From Gimesia maris (GTDB taxonomy: Bacteria > Planctomycetota > Planctomycetia > Planctomycetales > Planctomycetaceae): a stretch of 64,000 nt of DNA. The notes beneath the pieces were generated by a model. It did no database searches and was not told the DNA's origin. It worked only from the letters and a program-made list of their open reading frames with translations. The translations under genes and the position numbers were made by a program. Positions 23,359 through 34,200 of the stretch are shown here, piece after piece. Within the stretch, counting starts at the first letter, position 1. Each line of letters starts with the position of its first letter. The DNA is taken from the NCBI RefSeq assembly GCF_008298035.1, contig NZ_CP042910.1, forward strand, positions 3,363,001 through 3,427,000, given 5' to 3'.

Positions 23359-26300
23359 GCCTGCACAAAGAAATCAAATTCGAAGACGAGATCTGCGATG
23401 AGCTGTCCGCGGCGGGCTGGCTGTTTGCCGACAAAGACGCGGCCCATTACGACCGGGAGCGGGCACTCTATCCCGCGGATGTCGTCGCCTGGGTGCAGGA
23501 AACACAGCCCAAAGCCTGGGAAGTTTTGACGAAGAATCACGGCGCAGGAGCAGAACAGGCGTTACTCAACCGATTGCGGGACGCACTCAACAAGAGCGGG
23601 ACGCTCTCTGTATTGCGGCAGGGCTTCGATGTACTGGGCATGCGCCACAAACTCAAGATGGCACAATTCAAACCCGCGCTGGCCATCAACCCGGAGATCA
23701 TGGAACATTATGCTGCCAACCGGCTGCGAGTCGTGCGGCAGGTGCGGTACTCTCTGCATAATGAAAAGAGTATCGATCTGGTCCTGTTCCTGAACGGTCT
23801 GCCCGTCGCGACAGTTGAACTGAAAACCGACAACACACAAAGCATTGAAGACGCCGTCGATCAGTACCGCCATGACAGAGATCCAGCCCCCAAAGGTCAG
23901 GCAGCCGAGCCGCTCCTGTCGTTTCCTTCGGGCGCTCTGGTGCATTTTGCGGTCAGCAGCCGGGAAGCGAAGATGACCACTCGACTGGCAGGGACAGCAA
24001 CTCATTTTCTGCCGTTCAACCTGGGCAATGAAGGTGCCGCGGGAAATCCGGTCAATTCCAATGGCTATATGGTTTCCTATCTCTGGGAACAGGTCTGGCA
24101 GCGAGAAAGCTGGCTGGAAATCCTCGGGCGGTATATGGTCGCCGAACTGGATCAGAAAAAACAGATCTCTAAAATCATCTTCCCCCGCTATCATCAGCTG
24201 GACGCGACCCGCAAACTACAGGCGGCGATCTTAACCGAAGGCCCCGGTCAGAAGTACCTGATCCAGCATTCCGCCGGTTCGGGAAAAACGAATTCGATTG
24301 CCTGGTCGGCTCATTTTCTGGCAGACCTGCACAATGCCGAGAACAAAAAGATTTTCGATACGGTCCTGGTCGTCTCTGACCGGAAAGTGATTGATGGTCA
24401 GTTACAGGATGTCATCTACGGCTTCGAACGGACAGCGGGTGTCGTCGCCACCATTAAGGGGGGAGGCGGCAGCAAGAGTTCAGAACTGGCAGAAGCCCTG
24501 TCCGGGGATAAAAAGATTGTCGTCTGTACGATCCAGACGTTCCCGTTTGCGCTGGAAGCAGTCCGCGAACTGGCAGCCACCCAGGGCAAACAGTTTGCCG
24601 TCATTGCCGACGAGGCGCACAGCTCACAGACAGGGGAAGCCGCTTCCAAACTGAAACAGCTGTTATCGGCAGAGGAACAGGCAGCCATTGCCGACGGGGG
24701 CGAAATCAGCAGCGAAGACATTCTGGCAGCACAGATGGCATCCCGCGCCAGTGAAAAAGGCATCACTTACGTCGCGTTTACGGCCACTCCCAAAGCCAAG
24801 ACGCTGGAACTGTTCGGGCGTCGCCCTGATCCCAGTCAACCTGCTGGCGAAGGGAACCTGCCGGCACCGTTTCACGTTTATTCCATGCGACAGGCGATTG
24901 AAGAGGGTTTCATTCTGGATGTCCTCAAGAATTACACGTCTTATAAGCTGGCTTATAAACTGGCGAATGGAGGCGAAGAATTTGACGACACCGAAGTTGA
25001 ACGCGGCGCCGCCATGAAAAGCCTGATGAACTGGGTCCGACTGCATCCCTACAATATCTCCCAGAAAGTTCAGATCGTCGTCGAACATTACCGGGAAACG
25101 GTCGCCATGCTGCTAGACGGGAAAGCCAAAGCAATGGTCGTCGTCAGCAGTCGCCTGGAGGCGGTACGCTGGCAACTGGCCATTGAAAAGTATATCAAAG
25201 AAAAAGGCTACCCGCTCAAAACACTGGTCGCCTTTTCCGGGGAAGTCAACGACAAAGAGTCCGGCCCCGAACCGTTCAAAGAATCCAGCCAGACACTCAA
25301 CCCCGGTCTGAAGGGACGCGATATCCGCGAAGCCTTCAAAGGGGACGAATACCAGATCCTGCTGGTGGCTAACAAATTTCAGACCGGCTTCGATCAGCCT
25401 TTATTGTGTGGCATGTACGTTGATAAGCGATTGGACGGGATACAGGCAGTACAGACCCTCTCCCGACTGAATCGCTGCTATCCGGGTAAGGAAGACACCT
25501 ATGTACTCGACTTTGTGAATGATCCGGAAGTGATTCTCGCCTCATTCAAAGTCTATTTCACGACAGCCAGCCTGTCTAATATCACTGATCCAAACCTGAT
25601 ACTGGATCTGCGGTCAACGCTGGACGGGACCGGCTATTATGACGATTTTGAAGTCGAACGGGTGGTGAATGTCGAACTCAACCCGAAATCGAAGCAGAGC
25701 CAGTTGGAAGCCGCTATCAAGCCAGTGGCCGAACGTCTGCTGAAACAGTATGAAAACGCGAAAGCAGACTTCAATCTGGCCAAACAGAATAACGATGATG
25801 AGACAGCCAAAACCGCCAAGGAAACGATGGAGGCACTCCATCTATTCAAAGGGAATATGCAGACTTATCTGCGGGCTTATACGTTCCTGTCCCAGATCTT
25901 TGATTATGGAAATACCGACTTCGAAAAACGCTCGATTTTTTACCGGCATCTGCAGCGGCTGCTGAAATTCGGACGCGAGCGCGAAGGCGTGGATCTGTCA
26001 GAGGTCAAACTGACTCACCACAATCTGAAAAACCGTGGTAAACAGCAGATGCAATTACACGACAAAGACGGCTTGCAACTGGACCCGATCACCGAAGCGG
26101 GCAGTGGTGCCGTTCAGGAGAAGTTGAAAGCCCGACTCAGTGAGATCATCGAAAAGGTGAATGACCTGTTTACCGGCGAACTCAGCGAGAACGACAAACT
26201 GGTTTATGTAAATAATGTCATTCTCGGAAAACTGCTCGAATCTGAGACCTTAAGAAAGCAGGCAGGCAGTAATTCGAAAGAACAATTCGGCAATTCTCCC

Positions 26301-26468
26301 GATCTGGGCTCAGAACTGGATGAAGCCATCATGAACGCCCTGGACGCCCACATCGAAATGAGCACCCAGGCGCTGAACTCAGAGAAAATCAAACAGGGAC
26401 TGAAAGACATTCTGCTGAATCACACCAACCTGTATGAAGCATTACGCGAACGGTCAACGAGTGCCTAA
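23355..26468 (+). CDS. hsdR: Type I restriction enzyme subunit R
   Basis: A 1037-residue restriction and translocation subunit. The N-terminal nuclease domain contains IDLVLFLNGLPVATVELK (PD-(D/E)XK: Asp, then Glu-x-Lys) near residue 150. The helicase motor has GSGKT at 308-312 and DEAH at 419-422, then VAFTATPK and the motif VI region VQTLSRLNR. The C-terminal helical region is of normal length. It cuts DNA remote from unmethylated sites after ATP-driven translocation. I chose the ATG at 23355, which overlaps the HEPN gene stop, instead of the frame start at 23325. Confidence 0.94.
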   Translation: MSLHKEIKFEDEICDELSAAGWLFADKDAAHYDRERALYPADVVAWVQETQPKAWEVLTKNHGAGAEQALLNRLRDALNKSGTLSVLRQGFDVLGMRHKLKMAQFKPALAINPEIMEHYAANRLRVVRQVRYSLHNEKSIDLVLFLNGLPVATVELKTDNTQSIEDAVDQYRHDRDPAPKGQAAEPLLSFPSGALVHFAVSSREAKMTTRLAGTATHFLPFNLGNEGAAGNPVNSNGYMVSYLWEQVWQRESWLEILGRYMVAELDQKKQISKIIFPRYHQLDATRKLQAAILTEGPGQKYLIQHSAGSGKTNSIAWSAHFLADLHNAENKKIFDTVLVVSDRKVIDGQLQDVIYGFERTAGVVATIKGGGGSKSSELAEALSGDKKIVVCTIQTFPFALEAVRELAATQGKQFAVIADEAHSSQTGEAASKLKQLLSAEEQAAIADGGEISSEDILAAQMASRASEKGITYVAFTATPKAKTLELFGRRPDPSQPAGEGNLPAPFHVYSMRQAIEEGFILDVLKNYTSYKLAYKLANGGEEFDDTEVERGAAMKSLMNWVRLHPYNISQKVQIVVEHYRETVAMLLDGKAKAMVVVSSRLEAVRWQLAIEKYIKEKGYPLKTLVAFSGEVNDKESGPEPFKESSQTLNPGLKGRDIREAFKGDEYQILLVANKFQTGFDQPLLCGMYVDKRLDGIQAVQTLSRLNRCYPGKEDTYVLDFVNDPEVILASFKVYFTTASLSNITDPNLILDLRSTLDGTGYYDDFEVERVVNVELNPKSKQSQLEAAIKPVAERLLKQYENAKADFNLAKQNNDDETAKTAKETMEALHLFKGNMQTYLRAYTFLSQIFDYGNTDFEKRSIFYRHLQRLLKFGREREGVDLSEVKLTHHNLKNRGKQQMQLHDKDGLQLDPITEAGSGAVQEKLKARLSEIIEKVNDLFTGELSENDKLVYVNNVILGKLLESETLRKQAGSNSKEQFGNSPDLGSELDEAIMNALDAHIEMSTQALNSEKIKQGLKDILLNHTNLYEALRERSTSA

Positions 26469-26771
26469 AAGTACGAACATGAGTAGCGCATTTCCTCGCT
26501 CCGAAACGGCCCTCCTGCAGCTGCCCCAACACCTCTTGTTCTGTTCGAAAGTACTTATCGCCAGGCGCCTGTCTTTTTAACCCGGAATGTGGGAAATGCG
26601 TGTTGTATTATTTGACCAAGAAAGTAATTAGTTTTTCGATTGATTGTATGGAATCCAGTCCGTGAAAATAAAACTATTTATGCTTGAGTACACACCCCTA
26701 CCCGATGCAAAGTATTTCCGACAGCCTCGGAACTCAAATTAATCTCACGGCCACGCTGTCATCCTGTAACA
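26469..26771. other. Intergenic region between convergent genes
   Basis: About 300 bases between the hsdR end and the 3' end of the large secreted protein gene on the other strand. I see no gene, clear terminator or repeat. Confidence 0.4.
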
Positions 26772-29700
26772 TCAAAACACGAGTAGTTCAGAATCGTCCT
26801 TCAACGATACAAAAAAGTCATCAGCTTCGTCATGCCAATCTGGCAGATTGCGTTCGTCTGGATCCAGGGCTGCTTCCATTAATCCTTCACTGGCATGCTC
26901 ATAGCCCAGCAGATGCCCCAGTTCATGACAGATCACCGTCCAGAGATCTATCAGCCCCTCTGCATCACTGTCAGGCAAAGCAATCAACGTCAACTCGCTT
27001 TCGTATTGAAACTCGCTGTGAGCGCGCGGTGTTTCATCTACAAACCAGCCAAAGCCCGCCGCATTTACATCAATATAAATCGTGCCAGCGTTCACTCGGC
27101 CCAAGGTCTTTCCTGGCAGATCAACCACCTCAATATTGACACCAGTCAGCTTATGCTGATCTTCTTCAGGCAGTTCCCAACTCACTTCTTCTTTGGCAGT
27201 CTGCAGTGCTGTCTCCGCCTGGGATTGAGTCAGTGGGGGAGCATTTGTTCCGATCTGTGGAGTCAATGAAACCTGCAGTTGCTGGTCCCAGGCATCAGGA
27301 TAATTGCTTGGATAATTGATGACGGATTTTTTGAGTTTTGATTTACCATAATTAGAGACTAACGCAATCAGATCGCGATAATCGATGCGGTCACTCTGAT
27401 CAAAATCGGCAAACCAGGCATACTCAGAATCGGATTCTGATGGAATGACATTATAGAGCCCGACAAGCAGAATCAGATCCCGGTAATTGATCCGATCATC
27501 ATCATTCAGGTCGAAGGGATTCGCGTAGATTTCGACTCCGGAATTCTCAATATTCAACGGTTCGACTACTTGCCCGTTTCCCCGTCCGATCAGTGAACTG
27601 GTAATTTCAAACGACAGCGTCTCCGAGCCAAACCCCACCCCTCCCTGTCCCAAAGCGACTTCGTCCTGATCCAATGCGGCAAATTTAATGCGGGCGAACA
27701 ACAGCTGCTTTTCAATGCCCAATTCAACGGTTTCAGTACTTGCGGCCAGTTGTTCAACCTTGCCACTGATATCATCAATCGTACCAGACTGGTTTTGTGT
27801 GAACGCCGGGCCGAATTGAATCTCCGTGGCGGAGGTCGCATCCGTCTGATAACCCAGTTCGACGGCAACCAGGGCGACTCCTTCGCTGCTTAAGTCTTCG
27901 GTCTTCACCCAGATTTCTACCCAGTAATTCGACCATTCACTGAACCAGGCCTGATCCTCTGGCAATGCGGCTGCTTCACCATGGACGTCAACCGCTGTGG
28001 GGGAACTGACAATCCGCAACGCAAGATGCTCATCCAGTGATTCTTCGATGGCGTTAATCGTGAGATTAAAGGAACGCTGGAAAAGGCCGTTATCCTCGGG
28101 CGTTGCCAGGTCGCTATCCAGTCCGCCATCTTCAACCTGCACGGTGATCCGGGCAGTGCCGGTCCTGCCTGCCAGCGGAGTGATTCTCAGTTTCGGCCTC
28201 CCCCCGTCATCCAGAACGGTCAGTCCGGAGGCCGGAAGGACATCAGGATTGTCTGACGAGGCCGACCAGACGACGGGCCCGTCTATGACGGGTTCCAGTC
28301 CCGTGAGATCAATAGATTGCTCTGGAGCATTCTCGCTGATGACGACATCTTCAATCAGATCGAAGGTCGTTCCCGCGAAGCCATCGATCTGCGAGCCAAC
28401 CCAGATCGTATTCTCTTCCTCGTAGGCCACCAGAAAAGCCTGATTGACATTATCCAGAATGAGCTTGATGAAAAAACTCCCCCCTTTGATCGATGCCACA
28501 CTGTTGCTGGAATTAAGGAAACCACTCACACCTGTGGTGCCATCGCCAAACGTGACACCGTCTCCTTCATTAAGGGAACCATTGTCCCAATAAGAACTTC
28601 TCACAAGATAGTTCCCGTTGGGAAGTGCGAAGACTCCGGAGACGCCAGTTCGATATTTCCCCACTTGATCATCACTATGAGTTCCGACGAGACTGTTGGC
28701 TGATGTAATCTCACCGCTGATTCCCGTAATTCCATTTCCGAATGTCACGGCACCAGCATCGGTAATCGAGCCATAGTCCCAGTTCGGGTTCGCAACCACA
28801 TAGTTCCCGTTGGAAAGTGCTGTCACGGCGGAGATACCATATGTAAATTCGCCCACACGGTCGTTGACCGCTGAGCCGACAAGGCTGTTTGTCGTCGCGA
28901 CCAGACCGCTGCTTCCGGTCGTCCCTTCTCCGAAAGTCACTGCTCCTGCATTCGTGATTGTGTCATTATCCCAGCCCGGACTGCTGACGACATAGTTTCC
29001 GTTCGTGAGTGCTGTCACCCCATTGGAACCCACATTGTCGTCCCTCTTTGCTCCAACCAGGCTGTTTGCTGCCGAGACAGCCCCTGAAATACCGGCGGTT
29101 CCACTCCCCCAGGTGACCGCTCCTACATCGTAATACGATTCATTTCCCCACTGCGAACTGACAACGACATAATTGCTGTTTGCCAGCACGGTCACGCCAT
29201 CTAAACCGACGTAAGAATAATTTTTTGTTCCGACCAGACTGTTGTCCGCAGAGAGGACTCCCGTAATCCCGGTGGTTCCGTTTCCAAATGTCGCTGCCCC
29301 TTTTTTGAATGACCAGTTGCTGCTGATGGCGACATAATTACCGTTGGGAAGTGCTGTGACGCCTCCATTGCCCACGTTATCCGCATTGCTCGATCCGACC
29401 AGACTGTTCGCAGATGAGATCGCGCCGTTGATTCCGGTGGTGCCGTTACCAAATGTGACTGCACCGACGGCTAATTCAGAACTGTTGCTCCAGGCAGGGC
29501 TACTGACGACGTAGTTCCCATTAGTCAATGCCGTCACTCCGGCATATCCCACCAGGTCATCTTTCGTCAAGCCGACCAGACTGTTATCGGCGGTGATCAC
29601 GCCGCTGACGCCGGTTGTTCCATCCCCAAAAGTAGCAGCTCCGGCATCGGACACGGAGCCATTGTCCCAATAAGGACTACTCACCACATAGTTACCGTTC

Positions 29701-31037
29701 GCGAGTGGTGAGACTCCATACAAGGATGAACCACCAAAACCCAGTTTGTCATTTTTTGTGATACCAACAAGACTGTTCGTCGCAGATATTTCTCCGCTAA
29801 CACCAGTTGTACCACTGCCAAAAGTCACGGCACCGGCATCGATAATGTTATCATTATCCCAGAGGGGACTGGCCAGGACGTAATTCCCGTTCGTGAGCTC
29901 TGTTACACTGGAAGTGGTGGGATGAAAGTAGCCCAGTCTGTCACCGGCCGTTGTTCCCACCAGGCTGTTGGCTGAGGAAATCACGCCGCTCACACCCGTC
30001 GTTCCATTCCCGAATGTCACCGCACCGGCGTCCGTGACAGAACCGTTATCCCATCCCGGGCTGCTGAGTACGTAGTTCCCATTGGCGAGCAACGTGATAT
30101 TCACATTTCCATTCATGAAGTCTCCGACAAGATCATCTTCGGATGAACCGATGAGGCTGTTGGACATCGAGACGACCCCGGTCGTACCAGTGGTTCCATT
30201 CCCCCAGGTCAGCGCGCCGGTGTCTTCAATCGAGCCGTTGTCCCAGAACGGACTACCCACGAGGTAATTCCCGTTCGCAAGCACTTTGATTCCCGTATCA
30301 TTGCCATAGTGGAATCCTATTTTATCCTGTGCACTGGCGCCGATCAGACTGTTCGCTTCTGAAATCACGCCTGTCACACCGGTTGTCGCATCACCAAACG
30401 TGACTGCACCGACGTCGGTCATCGGGCCGTTGTCCCAGAAGGGGTTGCTGACAACGTAATTCCCATTTTGTAATACGAGAATTCTTCCGCCGCCACTTCC
30501 ATCACTGGGAGAGGTCCCCACCAGGCTGTTGTCAGCCGAGATGACGCCGGTCACACCGGTCACACCGTTTCCAAACGTAACCGCTCCGACTTCCCAGCCC
30601 AGGTTACCATTGCTCCACCGCGGACTACTCACCAGGAAATTGCCATTCGGTAATGCCGTGACGCCACCACTTCCGATCTGTTCATAAGAGTCCCCGATCA
30701 GCGTGCTGATCAGCCCACCCGTTTCGCCGTTAAAGAGATAGACGGCCCCGCTCCAATTGTTGTATCTCGGATCGGTGACAACAATGTTACCGGTACTCAA
30801 CGTGACCACTGAGGCACCGAATTCGGTAAATTCACCTGGGTTGGGATTCGCCAGTTCCGAAAACGCAGCCGTGAGCATTGTACGCTCTTCCAGAAATTCG
30901 ATCTGGCAGCTCGTCGGCTGAATCCACGTTTTTTTCGCCCGGAAAGCAGTACGTCGCTGTGGCCAGGCGAACAGACTCTGGAAAATCGATCGCGTCAGGT
31001 GAATCAGTTTTTCGAATCGTGTCTGGCTGTGTCTCAT
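26772..31037 (-). CDS. Giant secreted repeat protein with dockerin motifs and metzincin domain
   Basis: A 1421-residue exported protein. The leader ends in CQIEFLEERTML, a planctomycete export-type signature. Thirteen repeats of about 60 residues follow (L-x-NGNYVVSSPxWDN...GAVTFGNGTTGVSG...NSLVG), an FG-GAP-like propeller or solenoid. Then come an Ig/cadherin-like part (VISENAPEQSIDL, ARITVQVEDGG), a cohesin-like region, two dockerin-type calcium loops (DLNDDDRINYRDLILLVG and DFDQSDRIDYRDLIALVS) and a C-terminal zinc metallopeptidase with HELGHLLGYEH (His1371, Glu1372, His1375, His1381). This suggests a cell-surface protease or adhesin. The reading frame is intact. Confidence 0.85.
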   Translation of the reverse strand: MRHSQTRFEKLIHLTRSIFQSLFAWPQRRTAFRAKKTWIQPTSCQIEFLEERTMLTAAFSELANPNPGEFTEFGASVVTLSTGNIVVTDPRYNNWSGAVYLFNGETGGLISTLIGDSYEQIGSGGVTALPNGNFLVSSPRWSNGNLGWEVGAVTFGNGVTGVTGVISADNSLVGTSPSDGSGGGRILVLQNGNYVVSNPFWDNGPMTDVGAVTFGDATTGVTGVISEANSLIGASAQDKIGFHYGNDTGIKVLANGNYLVGSPFWDNGSIEDTGALTWGNGTTGTTGVVSMSNSLIGSSEDDLVGDFMNGNVNITLLANGNYVLSSPGWDNGSVTDAGAVTFGNGTTGVSGVISSANSLVGTTAGDRLGYFHPTTSSVTELTNGNYVLASPLWDNDNIIDAGAVTFGSGTTGVSGEISATNSLVGITKNDKLGFGGSSLYGVSPLANGNYVVSSPYWDNGSVSDAGAATFGDGTTGVSGVITADNSLVGLTKDDLVGYAGVTALTNGNYVVSSPAWSNSSELAVGAVTFGNGTTGINGAISSANSLVGSSNADNVGNGGVTALPNGNYVAISSNWSFKKGAATFGNGTTGITGVLSADNSLVGTKNYSYVGLDGVTVLANSNYVVVSSQWGNESYYDVGAVTWGSGTAGISGAVSAANSLVGAKRDDNVGSNGVTALTNGNYVVSSPGWDNDTITNAGAVTFGEGTTGSSGLVATTNSLVGSAVNDRVGEFTYGISAVTALSNGNYVVANPNWDYGSITDAGAVTFGNGITGISGEITSANSLVGTHSDDQVGKYRTGVSGVFALPNGNYLVRSSYWDNGSLNEGDGVTFGDGTTGVSGFLNSSNSVASIKGGSFFIKLILDNVNQAFLVAYEEENTIWVGSQIDGFAGTTFDLIEDVVISENAPEQSIDLTGLEPVIDGPVVWSASSDNPDVLPASGLTVLDDGGRPKLRITPLAGRTGTARITVQVEDGGLDSDLATPEDNGLFQRSFNLTINAIEESLDEHLALRIVSSPTAVDVHGEAAALPEDQAWFSEWSNYWVEIWVKTEDLSSEGVALVAVELGYQTDATSATEIQFGPAFTQNQSGTIDDISGKVEQLAASTETVELGIEKQLLFARIKFAALDQDEVALGQGGVGFGSETLSFEITSSLIGRGNGQVVEPLNIENSGVEIYANPFDLNDDDRINYRDLILLVGLYNVIPSESDSEYAWFADFDQSDRIDYRDLIALVSNYGKSKLKKSVINYPSNYPDAWDQQLQVSLTPQIGTNAPPLTQSQAETALQTAKEEVSWELPEEDQHKLTGVNIEVVDLPGKTLGRVNAGTIYIDVNAAGFGWFVDETPRAHSEFQYESELTLIALPDSDAEGLIDLWTVICHELGHLLGYEHASEGLMEAALDPDERNLPDWHDEADDFFVSLKDDSELLVF
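28485..30818 (-). repeat. Thirteen tandem repeats inside the giant secreted protein
   Basis: Each unit is roughly 55-65 codons, with the conserved core NGNYVVSSPxWDNGS, GAVTFGNGTTGVSG and ANSLVG. Units vary in the linker after LVG. The array is divergent enough at DNA level to be old, and no two units look identical. Confidence 0.85.
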
Positions 31038-31260
31038 GATTATTTCCTTTCCCGCGAACGGGATGTCTCTTTCACACTAGTCTCTGCCTGCACCAGACTT
31101 GGCGATGCTTAAGAGGAGAGAGTGCAACGAGAATCGGGAGAATTTCTGTTTTCCCCATTTTTTCCTGTTTCATCCCGGCGTCGAATAGTGGTCGAGAACT
31201 CATGCGAAATTGACTGGATCGTCGTGAAAGATTTCAGTGCAAGAAATCAAGCTTATGCAC

Positions 31261-34200
31261 TTAATTTTTCCCGGCATCATTTTTTTTCACAGAGCGATAC
31301 TCTTTCAGCACCAAGGGGAGCACTGTCTTATCCGTAGCAGGGTCGACCAGGCGGGCCGATTTCAGTTTCACCTGGATCAGGGCGTACTGTCCGTTGTCGG
31401 GAATGCGATCGGCAGGATAGTTTCGATGATGAAATTTCGACTCCCCCTCAATCCAGGGTTGGCAGGGTAGCGTTTCGACCAGCTTGAGCGAAACTACTTG
31501 AAAAATGACCTCTAACTTTGGTTTCTGAGTAGTCGCCGCCAGTTGCGGATTTTCGGGTGACCAGATCTCTTTATCGAAACGCAGCACTGGAAAAATGGGT
31601 TCAGCAGGCTGGACGCTCGTCAGACCGGGAATACCCTGGTTATTCGGGGTCAGCACCTTGTGAGTGTTGCCTTTTGTATCCGGGACAGCAAATTGCTGCT
31701 CCAGTACCACATCCCGGGGGGCAATCGCAAACAGATCCAAGAAGCTTTGTACTTCTTCAGCAGACATCGGCGGCTGAATTCGATCAGGGTGCTGTAAGTC
31801 ATACATAACATGATGCAAATTGTATGGAAGACCGGCTTTCAGCCATGGGACCAGACTCCGGGAAATCAAAGCGGGGCTGGGACGTTGGCGATCCAGTCCT
31901 TCAAAGCTAAATTCCTTAAATTGAACGGCGATCTGATCCGGTATGGTCTTTGCCCACCGTTGGGCCCATGCTTTGAATTCTTCCGCTTTAGCAGCCCGTT
32001 CTGCATCGCTCGGAAGAGATGGCGATCCCTTGTCAAAGAAATAGATCTGATCGGGTTTGACATCAAACTGGGACACGTTCTCGAATCGCCAGCGCATGAC
32101 CATTAACTGATCGAGTTGTTCCTCATCGTCCAGGAATTCAGGGGCCACTTTCGCAATCAGCGGCAGCATTCTCTGCGGAGTCAATTCCAGGGGTTGGCCC
32201 TTCCCTGCTGGCTGACTTGGAATTTTTTTCTGGGGCTGGCTGGCTTCAAGTTTCTGTAGCGAAGTACGATCCAGAGGCACCTCAAACAGGGGAGCCTGGC
32301 GATCTTTGCCGACGGCCAGGTGCGTGGGTGTCACATCGACAACGATACACGGACGTCCTCCTGCTCCCTCATTTTGGAAACCGGTATCCAAAAGTTTCAA
32401 ATCATGAACCTGGACGTCCAGAAAAACGGCTATGCGTGTTTCGCCTGGCTTTTGTGACAACGCTTGTTTGACAATCTGGTCCGGCAACGCTCTGGCCAGC
32501 GTCCTACCAGGCTGACCGAGATTGATCAGAAACTGGTATGTTTTAAACTGAGGACCCGGGATGCGAAACAGTCCGGTTTTCGTGCCGTTCAGATCCAGTT
32601 CCCCTCGTTCGTCAAAGGCCAGATTCTCATCCAGGGAAAAGTAATGTTCCGGTTCTTTCCCTTGCTTCTGGAAAGCGGCAGCCAGATCCGGATGCAGGCG
32701 GCTTTCGACCAGTGTCGGTTCATCCGTTCTGCCGTCCAGTGACAGTTTTAATGTCAAGCGGAATCGATTCTCGGCGACCCGGGTTCGCTCCGCCAGCCAG
32801 TCAGTCAGTCGCTTCTGCTGCGCGGTACTCAGAGTGTTGTCTTGCTCACCCCAGTCCCGGCCAACGTTTCCGGCATAGGGAGGAAAAAAGGGCTGGCGTG
32901 TCGGATGCAGACGTTGGTCGATGTTGGACTTGAGTTTTGAAAGTGTCTCACGAGCATCACTTAACTGTTGTTCTCTTTGAGTTGAAGTCTGTTCTGAACT
33001 GAGCATGTTCGGAAAGCCGCTGCTGGTATCGAAGTACTTTTTCAGTTGCTCATTTATAAAAAGATAAGCTTCCTGATCCTGCAGCCCCGCGTGATTCCAG
33101 ATTTCTTTCCAGGTCTCTGCATGCACTTCGATCTGTTTGTCGTTTGCAATCAGACCTGCTAAAGCAAATTCATCAAAGGGAATGCTCGATTCAGGTTTTG
33201 CAACCGGATGAACATTTCCTGCGACCAACACGGAACTGGGATAACGCTTCAGGGGAAAACTGTAAAGGTGGGTTCGCAACGTGGGTTCGGCAAAAATATT
33301 GATGGAATCCACACTTCCAAAAATGGCAGGCAGGTTACGCTCGGTGACCTCCAGTAAAGGTGAACTATGAAAGGTCACGACCGTGGCAATATACGCCCAG
33401 CGTTCCGTGCGCACTCCACCCGTATAACCTTTGATTGTTCGACCAGGTAACGTTTTAACAACCTCCGGTGAAACAGGCCAGAAAGTCGAACCCGCAACAG
33501 GTGATCCAGCGACGCTGATCTCTTTGCGATAGTAGCCGGCAGATGGCAGGACGGGGAAAGCACTCTTCCATTCATCACCGGGGGCGACAGGGCTCATGTC
33601 CTTTTTCAATGCAGCCACAACCAGCCCCTTGCGGGAAAAATCGTAAGGCGACAACTTCGCTTTCGAAAGAAAACAGATGCGAAAGGGCGTTCTGATCGCC
33701 ATCTTCGTCAGTTGGCTCCGATATTCCCTGTTAAATCGCTCTTGTGCGGCTCGCTTTTCAAATTCATTGTTGCCTTTCCAGATCCCGATCGAGCCCCCGG
33801 TCTGATACTTGAAGTTCACAAGTGACTCGACGACTGATTTCGGAAAATGATTGGCGATAAAAGAAGGCAGGAAGGGTTCAATCCATTCAGCATCGATTCC
33901 GAGTGCGACCAGTTCGAGGAACTTTCCGAAGTTCAGCTGTTCCTTCTGCAGGGCCTGCTCCGCCTGCTTGTAAACGCGGCTTCGCTCCGTTGCCGATGGG
34001 ATCGAATCCAGTCGTAAAAAATGATCCAGATGAATGACTGGCAATCCATGCAATACTGATAGACCATGTTTCTCTGCCAGGGCCCGCGATGATTGCCCGA
34101 TTTCATCATTCGCCAGAAGCTTGAGATCGCCGGGTGTGCCCTGTGTGTCGGCATTCGGGGGTTCGTTCATCGCAACAGGACGGTCGGTCTCATTCGACTC

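Noticed and set aside
26772-31037. CRISPR-like tandem repeat array
   Set aside because: The regular repeats are codon-level protein repeats of about 180 bp inside one intact ORF, not direct DNA repeats with spacers.
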